Shown: piece after piece, positions 12,121-21,456 of the stretch
Layout: every line of letters starts with the position of its first letter
Position numbering within the stretch: position 1 is the first letter of the stretch
Source: Prorocentrum cordatum
Lineage: Eukaryota; Sar; Dinophyceae; Prorocentrales; Prorocentraceae
DNA: 62,000 nucleotides
Direction of reading: 5' to 3'
NCBI GenBank assembly: GCA_963575745.1
Contig: CAUYUJ010000891.1
Coordinates: 371,639 to 433,638 of the forward strand
The notes under the pieces: generated by a model
Databases searched by the model: none
The model's input: the letters and a program-made list of their open reading frames with translations, nothing else
Told to the model about the DNA's origin: nothing
Translations under genes and position numbers: made by a program

Positions 12121-12589
12121 GCCCATGCAATGCCTCGAGGGCAGATGCGAGATCCTCTAAGTGCAGTGCAAGCGCTGGCTTGGGAAAAAGAGCGACGCCC
12201 TTGCGGCAGAACACCCGCCGAACAGCTTTACGCAGTTGCGCGGAGGGGGGCCACGCCACCGTGGGCCACCGATTTCGGGGGCCTGGGCTCTCGCCGTGGG
12301 CTAGAAGGAGCACAGAGAACTCGCTACAGATCTCTTGCAGACAAGCTGCTTAGAGAACCCTTTCGAGAACTCTTCAGAGAACTCTTCAGAGACCTCGATG
12401 CTCGATGCTCCCGCCCCTTTGGCTGCCCCTCCCCGTCCACCCTCCACCACGTCCTTCCCTCCCGCGTGCTGGGTGCGGTCTGCTGGCCGTCAGCCTGCCC
12501 GTCGCGCGAGCGCGATGGGCCGGGAGGCTCTCCGCGAGGCTTCGGGGCGGAGGCGGAGCCAGGGACTACGCTAAGGTCGGCACGCACGA
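12121..12589. other. Unassigned sequence
   Basis: No gene is recognised. About 12340-12400 has three tandem AGAGAACTCTTC-like words. Confidence 0.4.
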
Positions 12590-12770
12590 TATGGGTACAG
12601 AAAGAATGGGTACAATGCCCCACAGACGTTCCTGTTCATTTTGAACAGGACTCGCTGTCCGTGCCGTCGCGGCCTGTGTCCATTTGAGACAGAAGGCCAC
12701 CTGCCCAACAGCGGCCGCTGGTGGTTTGGGACAGCATCTGCACCCATCTTTTCAGTATCCATTTCGGGCG
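12590..12770. repeat. Dispersed repeat with NotI-site core, copy 2
   Basis: Carries CTGCCCAACAGCGGCCGCTG (about 12700-12720) between GGGTACA-like and CATC/ATCC-like outer words. The core also occurs near 2418-2470 and 37093-37165. Confidence 0.55.
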
Positions 12771-12884
12771 TCCAAATAGGGGGGAGGGGGGGACAGGCTG
12801 AGGGGGGAACGCACCGACCCTCGATCAACATTCATCGCCGATGGGGGCCCGATAGCTCAACCCGCCTGGGAACGTCCGGTTCCG

Positions 12885-13290
12885 CTGTCAGGAGCCCATC
12901 GCCGATCTATCGGCGATGTATCGGAGGGGCTCGGACGAGGATGAGTCCGTTCCAGAGCGTTCTGGGACGCCCTCAGAGCGTTCCGGACCGCTCTGAGAGG
13001 GCCGCGACGCCCGAGACATCCTCCAGAGCCGCCGGATCTCAGAGATCACCCTCGACCTCCACCTTCCGAACCTTCCTCGCAGCAGTTGCCGCCGCGGCGC
13101 GGCCGCGGCGACCGCCGAGACCGCCCCTGCGGCCTCGACGGCGGCCGCATCTGCGGCCACGCTGGCGGCGCCCGCAGCGCGGCGTCTGGCGCCAGGCAGG
13201 TGCGGAAGGTGGAGGTTGAGGGTATCCTCACCCGATTTGAGCCTCGCCCTGGCTCCGCCTCACTATCGGCGATGTATCGCCGATGGCCAG
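12885..13290. repeat. ATCGCCGAT palindromes plus dispersed family G fragment
   Basis: Self-complementary ATCGCCGATNNATCGGCGAT words lie at about 12898-12925 and 13265-13285. Between them, 12945-13035 matches about 49420-49515 (TTCTGGAACGCTC...GCCGGATCTCAGAGAT), and 13080-13170 is an extremely GC-rich GCCGCGGCG tract. No gene is seen. Confidence 0.6.
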
Positions 13291-13437
13291 CCGAGGCCTT
13301 CCCCTTACGTATGTCGAGCTGGTACCACTCTGCGGTCCTCCGCAGAGGAGGGCCGCCGCTCGGGGTGCTGCTTCTGCTGCCAGCCTGACGTTGCCAGCGT
13401 CTTCGATCGTGGAGATCCTGCTTGTTTTGCCTCTTGC

Positions 13438-13605
13438 TCAGAGGAGGAAGAGGTACCCCTGCCGCTCCCCTTTGCTCGGTTCCCCTTGTGGGGACTCCTA
13501 GGAGGCCCTCGTCGCCGCCGCTGGCTTCGCCTCGCAATTCCTCTCAGAGCGCACCCCAGGAGAGCTCCAGGGAGTAGCGGTATCGGCACCTGTTGGTTTC
13601 CCCAT
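13438..13605 (+). repeat. Dispersed repeat family R, copy 2
   Basis: Aligns with 7885-8058 from GAGGAGGAAGAGGTACCC to GGGAGTAGCGGTATCGG. The middle is more diverged, but the order of words is the same. Confidence 0.75.
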
Positions 13606-13739
13606 TTGCTGCGGTGCGAGCTTGGGGTATAACCCTTCGACCCATCGCGCGGTCTTTTCCGATTGGCCGGAGGCCCGGACAGCTCGCATTACAGTGAGCG
13701 AAGCGCTCTTCAAGACTTGACTCGCATGGCCAGGACGGT

Positions 13740-13890
13740 GGGAGGAGGGAGGGAGAAGGGAGGAGGGATCAGGGAGGGAGAGAAGGATCTCCTAATCCTC
13801 CTCCTCCTCCTCCTCCTCCTCCTCCTCCTCCTCCTCTTCATTCTCCTCTCCTCTCCCTCCCCCTCATCGTTTTCCTCCTCATTCTCCTCC
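13740..13890. repeat. GGGA-rich then (CTC)n tract
   Basis: A purine-rich GGGAGGA stretch (13740-13790) switches to a pyrimidine (CTC)n run (13797-13850) on the same strand. Confidence 0.85.
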
Positions 13891-13904
13891 CGTCCCGGGA
13901 TGCG

Positions 13905-14010
13905 TTCCAGCAGCTGCGTCTCGGCGAGAGCGCTCCGGGGATGCCCGCACCCTCGCGAACGGCCGCTGGAGCTGCGAGGTATGGCCCGAGAGCCAGGCGG
14001 TCTCTCGCCA
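13905..14010 (+). repeat. Dispersed repeat family D, copy 1
   Basis: Contains GTCTCGGCGAGAGCG and GCCCGAGAGCCAGGCGG. It aligns with 42525-42640. Confidence 0.6.
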
Positions 14011-14342
14011 GGGGTGGCCTCTGGGGTGCGCGGCTTTAAGTGGGCGCCGGGGGGCCAGGCCCAAGGCACGCAGGCCGCTGCTGCCAGGTCGAAGGCAACG
14101 ATCGGCAAGCCGCGCACCACGGGCACGGTTGCTCTTGCCCAGGGCCATGTGTTGCGTGTCACGCGTGGCGGACGGAGAGTCCAGAAGAGAAGCGAGAGGA
14201 AGAATGCGGGCTAGCCATCCGGCGGCCTGATTCTTGCCTGTCAATCCCGCTGGTGTTCGTCGAGTTCGAGGTCGGGGTGTAATTCTGGGGCGCCAGGACC
14301 ATCACTAATGCATGCAGAAATGAACTTCCAGGGCCGCGGATC
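14011..14342. other. Unassigned sequence
   Basis: No gene or named repeat is recognised. Confidence 0.4.
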
Positions 14343-14425
14343 GAAACACACACACAGACACACACACACACACCACACACACACACACCACACACACACC
14401 AAACACACACATACACACACATCGA
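14343..14425. repeat. (CA)n microsatellite
   Basis: Near-continuous CACACA with a few CC and AAA interruptions. Confidence 0.95.
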
Positions 14426-14699
14426 CGGACGAACGGGAAGCAGGGGGAGAAGGAGAAGGAGGAGGAAGGCGGAGGAGTCAGGAGGCGGAGGACCATGTTG
14501 ATGAGGTCCAGGCTTGCACGGTTTTTCCTGCATCCCGAGGGATCACCTGTCCCGTGCGCACCAGCTCGTGGACCGCGGTCGAGCTTCTGTCAAAAAAGCC
14601 CAGCTAGTCGGCCACGCTCCGTGCTTGCCGGGCTCCCCCGTCTGCCGGGCCCCGCGGTAACGCCATCGGAGCGCGCCGGGCTCTCTGTCTCGGCCAGCC

Positions 14700-15084
14700 C
14701 CCAGAGAGCCTGGAGGCCTGTGCCAACGGGCGGGCGGGGAGGGCAGAGAGGAGGCGGGTGGAGGAGGAGCCAGGCGGGGCCGCAGCAGGGATGTAGTGCA
14801 GGAGGGAGGACGATGAGGGGGGAAGAGGGACGAGGAGCAGGCGGGAGGAGGACGGGAAGGTTGAGGAAGAGGTGGAAGATGATGGGACGGAGGATGGGGA
14901 GGAGGAGGAAGCAGGATGACGAAGAGGAGGGAGGGTGGGGATGGGAAGGAATGGGGAAGGATGGAGAAGGAAGTTGGGCGATGGAGGGAGGGGGAGGAGG
15001 AAGAGGATGAGGATGAGGATGAGGATGAGGATGAGGATGAGGATGAGGATGAGGATGAGGATGAGGATGAGGATGAGGATGATG

Positions 15085-15139
<55 letters not shown>

Positions 15140-15310
15140 GGATGATGAGAGGAGGAGGAGGAGGAGGAGGAGGAGGAGTCCAGGAGGAGCAGGAGGAGCA
15201 GGAGGAGGAGGAGGAGGAGGAGGAATAATAATAGATTTAGGAGGATTGTGGAGAATCAGGGGGGGGATGGAGGGTTGAGGACGGAGGAGGATTGAGGATG
15301 AGGAGGAGGG
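14700..15310. repeat. Purine-rich tract with (GATGAG)n, (GAT)n and (GGA)n
   Basis: GGGAGGAGGA-rich sequence leads into a GATGAG hexamer array (about 15005-15080), a GAT run (about 15085-15140) and GGA runs (15150-15225). Acidic Asp/Glu-rich frames across it are repeat artefacts. Confidence 0.92.
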
Positions 15311-15349
15311 CGAAAACGCTTTCAGTCGGGAGCCTCGAGACGGCGGTCA

Positions 15350-15480
15350 CTGCAAACGGGGGCCAGGGGCGCACTGCCCCCGGTCTGGGTGCAGAGCCTG
15401 CAGGATCTTGCAGAGTCTCGCAGGATCCTGCAAGGCCTGGCTGAGACAGGTCGGGATTGACCCGGGCCAGGAGATCCCCG
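15350..15480. repeat. GGATCTTGCA / GCAGGATCCTGC repeat family, copy 2
   Basis: Shares TGCAAACGGGGG, overlapping GCAGGATCTTGCAG words and TTGACCCGGGC with 10155-10310. Confidence 0.65.
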
Positions 15481-15934
15481 ATTTCAGGGGTTCCCCCCTC
15501 CCCTCCGGGGCCCGTTGCCTTCACGCCGATCGATGGTCCCCAGGGCGTGCGTGTCAGCCTGGCGCGTGTCTGCGGTCAAGGATTTGGGTTTTTGCTCAGC
15601 GTGTCGCGCCACCTGCTCTGGCGCACCACGCTTCGGCGCGGCGCGCTGCCCACTCCCCAATCCCCAAGCGTCCTTGCCCCGAGTCTTTCCCAGCCTCCCG
15701 CCCCGAGGAGCGGAGCGACACGCTATCCGCTCGCAGGGCACAGCGTGTCGCCGGGGCCACCACCATGACACGCCAAGCAAAGCCGCCCGACCGCACTCCG
15801 CTTGGCTCCACCCAGAGCGCACAGCCTGTGTCGGCCCTCGCTGCAACAGTTGTGTCCGTGCTGACGGGCCTCTCGGTGGACGAGCACACCTTGACGCGCA
15901 CACTCGAAGGAGGCACAACAACGCAAGCGTATCA
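15481..15934. other. Unassigned sequence
   Basis: No gene is recognised; the open frames have no coherent domain. Confidence 0.4.
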
Positions 15935-16075
15935 TGTCGGAGGTCCGCGCGAAGTCCTTGGATCGGCGCTGGACCGCCCGTCCTGGCGCCCCAAGCGCGC
16001 CAGGGGCGGCGCCGGAAGCGCCGACAGGGGGGTCCAGCGCCGACCAATGAAATCCGCGCGGACGTCCTAAGTATA
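15935..16075. repeat. GC-rich foldback family F, copy 2
   Basis: Outer arms GGAGGTCCGCGCGAAGTCC and the inverse ATCCGCGCGGACGTCC, then GGATCGGCGCTGG and the inverse, enclose nested GGCGCC palindromes. The end carries TAAGTATATGTTCA, a terminus shared with about 38230-38245. Confidence 0.8.
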
Positions 16076-16079
16076 TGTT

Positions 16080-17019
16080 CATGCCTTTGTTGCTCCTCCC
16101 TCCAAGCACTCGCTCTGAGGAAGATCGAGCCGAGCGCGCGTTCCTCCCTCCAAACACACGCTCTGAGGAAAACGGGGCCGAGCGCGAGAGCGAGCCCTAT
16201 ACGTACCTAGATCGGGCGACCCGCCTCCCAAGAGATCCGACGTCCTTTTTTTTGGTTTGTCCAAAGCGGGGTCCACAGACAACTCGTCCGTCTCTCCAGG
16301 TCCCTGCTTTCTATCCCGGGTGGTCTTTGGACCGTCCAGGGACTCGGCGAGGGCCCCCAGGTGACGAACACGGCGAACACTTTTTGTCTCGATTCTGCTT
16401 CCAGCACCCGGCGGCGTGCGCAAAGGGGCGGCACGAGGGGTGGGCCTTTCAATGTTGGGCGAATCTGATGCTAGTGAAATGTTTGACGGACTCCAGGTGG
16501 GCCCGTGGCTGGGGCGTGGGTCGCTCGGGCTTCCCTGTCAAGCAACAGCCCATCCTTGTCGGCATACACCTGCTGGAGCGACGTTCCCCTGGCTGCTGCA
16601 GCCACGCTCCCTCGCAGAAGTCGGGGTGCTGGAGCCCACCCGCCTTGTCGGCATAAGCAGCTGGAGCACGCTCCCTCGTAACACTGGGCGCTGGAATCTC
16701 ACCCCTCTCAGGGCTTCGACAATACGGATCGAGCGGGGGAGAGAGGGGGATGGGATGGGGCCCAGGGGCGGGGTCCTAGCAGTGTAGTCACGCCTCGCTC
16801 TCAAACGGGGCTAGTTTGCGCGATAGTGCGTGCGCGTGCGCTTGCGCGTGATCGTGCGTGCGCGTGTGCATGTAACATTCGCCTGTGCCCCAGCGTAGCC
16901 CGCCCGCAACTCGGATCCGAAACGCCGCCGGCAAAAACAGTGTGCGTGCGCGTGCACGTTCGCGTGCGCTTCCAAGATGCGAACATGCGATCAAACATGT
17001 CACTACCAACAATATATGC
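16080..17019. other. Unassigned sequence
   Basis: No gene is recognised. Near 16090-16170 the word CCTCCAANCACNCGCTCTGAGGAA is tandemly duplicated. 16820-16970 is rich in alternating GTGCGCGTGC. Confidence 0.4.
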
Positions 17020-17480
17020 CTGACTGTAGGACTGGGCATATTTCGGACGTGCGCATTTTTTCGCGGGACCACCGAGGAGCATCCTGGACCATCTTGCGAA
17101 AGATCAGCGCGCGCGAACGCGAGCAATGCACGGGGGATGGACGTCCCAGCGATGGTAAGAAGAAGGCAGAGGGGGCTGTTTAGAAGGCAGTTCCTTCCCA
17201 CGAAAGCCCAGAGCTTTTTTAACACCTCCAGGTGCTTGTAGGACGGCCCCTGCCTTCTAAGAAGCCCCCGATACCTTCTTAGAAGGCCCCGCCCTCTTCC
17301 GCAACATCCCTTTGTGCGCGCCGCCAAGGCACGTTGGATGTCTGCCCCTTCCCGTGGCATCGCAAGGACGTGTGCAGCTCTCCTCGGCGAGGGCCATCGA
17401 GGAGCCTTCTGTGCCACCTCGCGAGAAAATGCCGCGCACGACGCCGAAGCATGTACGCGCAATGGACGTCCGAGCGATGG
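17020..17480. repeat. Diverged direct duplication upstream of RNMT exon 1
   Basis: About 17058-17154 and 17392-17480 are diverged copies of each other. Both end in ATGGACGTCCNAGCGATGG and share CCATCGAGGAGC-like and CGCGCAATG words. The second copy contains the likely start region of the methyltransferase gene. Between them lie CCTTCTTAGAAGG words of the family described at 7677. Confidence 0.6.
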
Positions 17481-17620
17481 CGAGTCCCCCCCCGCCGAGG
17501 CTGCACTACGCCAGCCAGCGGGGCCAGTCGGCGGACGAGCGGCTCCGCTCGCTGTCGGTGCGGCTGCGGAACTTCAATTCCTTCGCGAAGGCGGTGCTGC
17601 TGGAGCGGCACCTCGGGGAG
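17477..17620 (+). CDS. RNMT: mRNA cap guanine-N7 methyltransferase, exon 1
   Basis: First recognisable exon of a five-exon gene. The enzyme methylates N7 of the guanosine cap on nuclear pre-mRNA using S-adenosylmethionine. The exon encodes the N-terminal helix of the catalytic domain: HYASQ followed by RLRNFNSFAKAVLLERHL. This corresponds to the HYN...LRNFNNWMKSVLI stretch of animal RNMT. I chose the ATG at 17477 because it lies just before the conserved HY. In-frame ATGs at 17462 and 17429 are also open, and an upstream exon cannot be excluded. The exon ends in phase 0 at GAG, followed by a GT donor (17621). Intron 1 runs to 38371 and holds a complete LTR retrotransposon. GC-rich third codon positions match the other exons of this gene. 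Confidence 0.82.
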
Positions 17621-18454
17621 GTCCCCGGATGGGCTGCCGGCCGTGCACGAGGAGGAGGAGGAGGAGGAGGAGGAGGAGGAGGAGGAAGCGGAGGAGCAGT
17701 ATCCAGGTTTGAATTTCGAGGTTCGCTGTTTCTAGACGTCCCTGGCATTCCAGCGTAGGGAGACAAAAAGGACACCAAACAATGACGCGGGAAGAAAACA
17801 CGGCCCTGGGGAAAGGGTCTGGTTGCCCCAGGTCGATGTGAATTTGCAGCCCAGATCTGCGCCGAGATGATTTTCTTCGAGTCCTGCATTCCTCTGGATC
17901 TCGGCTTCGGGGGCCTGGGCCCCGGGAACATGGGAAAGCAGATTTGGGGCGAAGAGTTGTCCCCACGGAAGGGGTCGGGAGTCCTGGGGCCGCGGATGAA
18001 AAACAACATCGTCTCGGAGGGTGTCTGGGCTCGAGGTTCGGCACGTCAGTTGTCTCGTCGTTGCCTCTGGGAGGCTTCTTGTCGCTACGGCTGGCCAAGG
18101 CCCGCTTCCCGAAAGGTCAGGGCGGCAGCCTCTTGAATGGGAGAAGGAGGAGAGGGAGTAGGAGAGAGGGGACGGTGGGGCGGGGGCACGAGTGCGGACG
18201 CCGTGCTCTGTCGAGAAGGAGGCCTCACTCCACAGCGCGGAATGGAAGGAAGCAGGAGGAAGGGGCAGGGAGGGGGACGGAGGGAGGAGGAGGAACACGA
18301 GGAGGGCGGAAGAGGGAGGGACGGGCAGGGAGGGGAGGGAGGAAGAGGCAGGAGAGAAGGGGCTGGCATCTCTTGGCAGGAGGGTGTCTGACCTGCCGCG
18401 CACGGCGTGCACCACGCCTGCCGCTGGGCGGTGGCCGGCTGCCCCCGCCTGGGG
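17621..18454. other. 5' part of RNMT intron 1
   Basis: A GGA run lies directly after the exon (17647-17690). 17790-17830 shares GGGGAAAGGGTC with 42770. 18130-18380 is purine-rich GGAGGGAGG sequence. No coding sequence is seen. Confidence 0.7.
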
Positions 18455-18624
18455 CTAAGTCGTGCCCGTCCCTCTACAGGAGGAAAGTTCAAAAATAGTC
18501 AAAACATAGTCTGGAGACGATTTTTACAGTATGTATTTTTTGACCATTTCATTTGGGAGTATGTTCGGTGTATTCTTTCTTCTTCGTCGAAAACCCCCTT
18601 GCTAGGGGGACACGCCCGACCTAA
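18455..18624. mobile_element. MITE family M, copy 2 (with TSD)
   Basis: 170-bp relative of the element at 9332-9527. The ends CTAAGTCGTGCCCGTCCC and the inverse of TTAGGTCGGGCGTGTCCC flank an A/T-rich core with AAAAATAGTC and ACATAGTCTGG. The target duplication GCCTGGGG is perfect (18447-18454 and 18625-18632). It lies in RNMT intron 1, 43 bp upstream of the LTR element's 5-bp target duplication. Confidence 0.88.
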
Positions 18625-18670
18625 GCCTGGGGCGCGTGGGCGGCGCACCGCGTGCGACCGCTGCCTCGCT

Positions 18671-18675
18671 GTCCG
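18671..18675. other. 5-bp target-site duplication, left
   Basis: GTCCG immediately precedes the TG of the 5' LTR. The identical GTCCG follows the CA of the 3' LTR at 36449-36453. Confidence 0.95.
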
Positions 18676-18871
18676 TGTGAATGGAACCCGTGTAATACCC
18701 TCATATATACTTCTTATCCTTACCTCTCCTGCGCCTGGCCGTTTGGGCTCAGGTATTGAGATAGATCGATCAGACCTTGATCGTGCGGGAGGGAAAGATA
18801 TCCATCTATCCCTCCTCCTCTCTACCAACGGATCAGGGGTTCTGTACCCTTGTACTTCAACCCCATACACA
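18676..18871 (+). repeat. 5' LTR of copia element
   Basis: 196 bp, starting TGTGAATGGAACCCGTG and ending CCCCATACACA. It is identical to the 3' LTR except for three transitions. A CATATATAC stretch at about 18702-18710 is a possible TATA-like promoter element; this is inference. Confidence 0.97.
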
Positions 18872-18890
18872 GGTTATCAGCCCTTTCAAG
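18872..18890 (+). promoter_or_regulatory. Putative primer-binding site
   Basis: GGTTATCAGCCC directly follows the 5' LTR. It resembles the initiator-Met tRNA primer-binding word TGGTATCAG of many copia elements, with a shifted T. The position is certain; the tRNA identity is inferred. Confidence 0.5.
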
Positions 18891-18935
18891 CTCACCCTCA
18901 CCGACTCGTCCGCGGTGACCTCGCATGCGAGCCTG

Positions 18936-19400
18936 ATGGAGCCACTTCGGCGCATGCGCCACAAGGGTTCCATCGGGGCCTCGCGTCCGAGCTCTCCCAC
19001 GGCACGACGGCTCGGTGACGAGTTGGAGAGCATTAGTGCGGACTGTGTTGGTGTTCCTGATACCCCCCCCCCCCCCAGCTCCGAAGGACCCGAGGCGCGA
19101 CTAGCTGCTGAACTTCACCGCAGCGCCGCCCGCGGGGGGACAGGAGAAGGAGCAGGAACAGGAAGGAAGGAGTTTCACACGCCGACCTTCGATCCTCCCT
19201 CCCCTTCCCCGTCGGGAGCAATCCCAACCGCGTCAGGCGAAAGCCTTACTGGTCTCGATACTCCAGGGCGCTTTCGCGCTAACCGCCGATGGACCTCAGG
19301 CGCTGGGACCCCCAGCCCTGCGACCGTCCCTGTGGCGGAGCACGTAGCCACCTTCGAGGAACTCAGTAGACCAGTGTCGGCACAGAAACAGGGAAGCTGA
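18936..19400 (+). CDS. Copia gag, N-terminal part
   Basis: Frame from an ATG at 18936 to a TGA at 19398-19400. It encodes a Pro/Ser/Thr/Gly-rich, probably disordered leader (for example PTFDPPSPSPSGAIP), ending in a more structured VAEHVATFEELSRPVS. The next frame, shifted by one base, opens upstream of the stop and continues into the coiled-coil region. The two probably formed one gag protein, separated now by a single-base frameshift near 19385-19400. A programmed shift cannot be excluded, but no slippery sequence is obvious. Confidence 0.55.
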   Translation: MEPLRRMRHKGSIGASRPSSPTARRLGDELESISADCVGVPDTPPPPSSEGPEARLAAELHRSAARGGTGEGAGTGRKEFHTPTFDPPSPSPSGAIPTASGESLTGLDTPGRFRANRRWTSGAGTPSPATVPVAEHVATFEELSRPVSAQKQGS

Positions 19401-19401
19401 C

Positions 19402-21456
19402 GCTCCCCACCTCTCCATCTCAGACGACCAGCTGGCGGAAACGTCCGCCGCAGGTGACATAGCTGAGCTCAGAGACCAGGTTGAAACCTTCGTGTCCAGG
19501 CAATACTCTGGACTACTACAGAGCGTTCAGACGAACGCCACCGATACTGCAGCCATACGCCGCGATCTTGACGGCGCCTTAGGGATCATCGATTCCAGGA
19601 TCGCCGAAGATCGAGGCATCATAGGAGAACTGCAGTACCACGTTAACCGTGAGGTGTCACACTCAGGTGAACGAACGGCGATGGTCGAGAACCTGCGCAG
19701 CTACCTCGCGCAGATGGAGCAACAGCTTGTGCTCGTACGCGACACAGGCGTTTCAGCAGTCAGGACTTTACATGATGAGATCCACGACCAGCTCCGCAAC
19801 CGACCAACCCCAGCCGAGGCCACAGACCTTGGCGATGTTCAGTCTCAGATCAATGATCTTCGATCTTATCTAGACCACACTACGGCGACGCTTCGCACCG
19901 AAGCACACACCAACTCGTCGAACCTGATCGACATGTTGCAGCGTACTGAGAGAGTCATCGCTCAAAGGCTTGATGCGACCAACGCTGTCGTGCAGCCACT
20001 CGCTAACCGGATCTCTGACATCGAGCAGCGTTTCCCTGGTGTACAGGACGCCCTGGCAGAGTTGCGTGTCGGACGAGCCCAGACTGGCCAGCTGGATTCT
20101 CCTCCCACGGTTTACGATTTCGCCCGCCTCACTGACAGGTTGCAGGAGGTTCGGAAGGCGGCGGACCACACGCAGTTGGAGCTCTCCCAGGTTATTCATG
20201 ATAGAGATACCGAGAAGGTACGTGTAGAGAGTCACCTCGCACGTCTGGAAAGCGAGATGGAGGCACAAAGCGCCCGTCTCCGAGCATACGAGCAACGACT
20301 TGATCGGTATTCACAACGTTCTCGGGATACTGATGAGTATACACGCCAAAAGGTGGGTCAAATACACGAAGACATGACGAGCTGGGCGAATCAGCTGATC
20401 GACCACGCCAACGACGCCAACCTCCACCTTCGACCTGCAGCCGACCTGCACAGGCCGACGGCAGCGTCCGCCGAAGCACAGCAAGCTTCTGCAGGACAAC
20501 AACGACGTACATCACCAGGAGCAGCCTCCGCGGCAGCTTCTGCACAGACACGTCATGTGTCTCCTGTGCGCACAGACCCAACTAACGACGGTGCACCGAT
20601 ACCCTCACAACCATTGTCTGCGGTGTCGGTCCATACAACGACTCCTATCAAGGAGTCAGACACCGTCCGACTCCCTGTCTTGCCTAAGATCACGCAGCTG
20701 CTTGAGTGGCAACAAAAAGTGCGGAAGAACTTCGGGGCCGCCTCAGGGCGACCATCCAAAGCATATGCCTTCCTATGCGTGGCTGAACAGCCCGAATGTA
20801 CACTCGAGGACTTACAAGACAGTGGAGACTTTGAGAGTATCGATTGCAAACTCGCTACCGCTCTGAGCGACATCTGATCCTCAGACTTACGCTACCAAAT
20901 CAGGCTCATCGAGACCAGAGAGCACAAAGCAGGACGCATGCTCAAAGGACGCCAGATCTACTGGCACATCCGTCAGTCCTACAAAGTGACAGGGGTTGAC
21001 GACGACCTGCGCGATTTCGAGCGCCTTAAAGAACTGAGGATGAGAGATGACGATTTGCAACGTTTCATTACCGATTGGGACGCCTTACTCTTGGAATGCC
21101 GAGAAGCACCCGATCCAAAGATATTGGAATCGCTGTTTCGTACACAGATTCGCAGACATGTATGGATGAAACAAGACATGTACGAGTACCAGCGCATGAA
21201 GATGAGCGACCCGAATCGTACCTATGGTTGGCTTCGACAGCGTGTCCTGGACATACCGGAGATTAAACAATTGGAGAAGAATCAAAACAAGTTACGGTAC
21301 GAACATGAGACGCGATCTCAAGTCAACGTGTGCGCTGCATGGAAGAAAGGCAATTGTCGCAATGGTGAACGGCGCAAGGCTTTGCATACATATTCCAGGG
21401 ATTGGAAGAACAACAAATCTTCCAGAACATCAACGGCTGGTCAACCCCCGCCGTAG
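19402..21456 (+). CDS. Copia gag: coiled coil plus capsid-like region
   Basis: Structural protein of the virus-like particle. Residues coded from about 19420 to 20400 have a helical, heptad-rich composition with little Pro or Gly (for example IDSRIAEDRGIIGEL, HLARLESEMEAQSARL), predicting a long coiled coil. An Ala/Gln/Thr linker follows (about 20430-20640). From about 20660 (LPVLPKITQLLEWQQKVRKN) to 21310 comes a copia gag (UBN2-like) region containing GRQIYWHIRQSY and LQRFITDWDALL. An in-frame TGA at 20875-20877 interrupts it. Near the end, CAAWKKGNC-RNGER-R-KAL-H looks like a CCCH finger with one Cys replaced by Arg. The frame stops at 21454-21456 where the next frame takes over. Confidence 0.75.
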
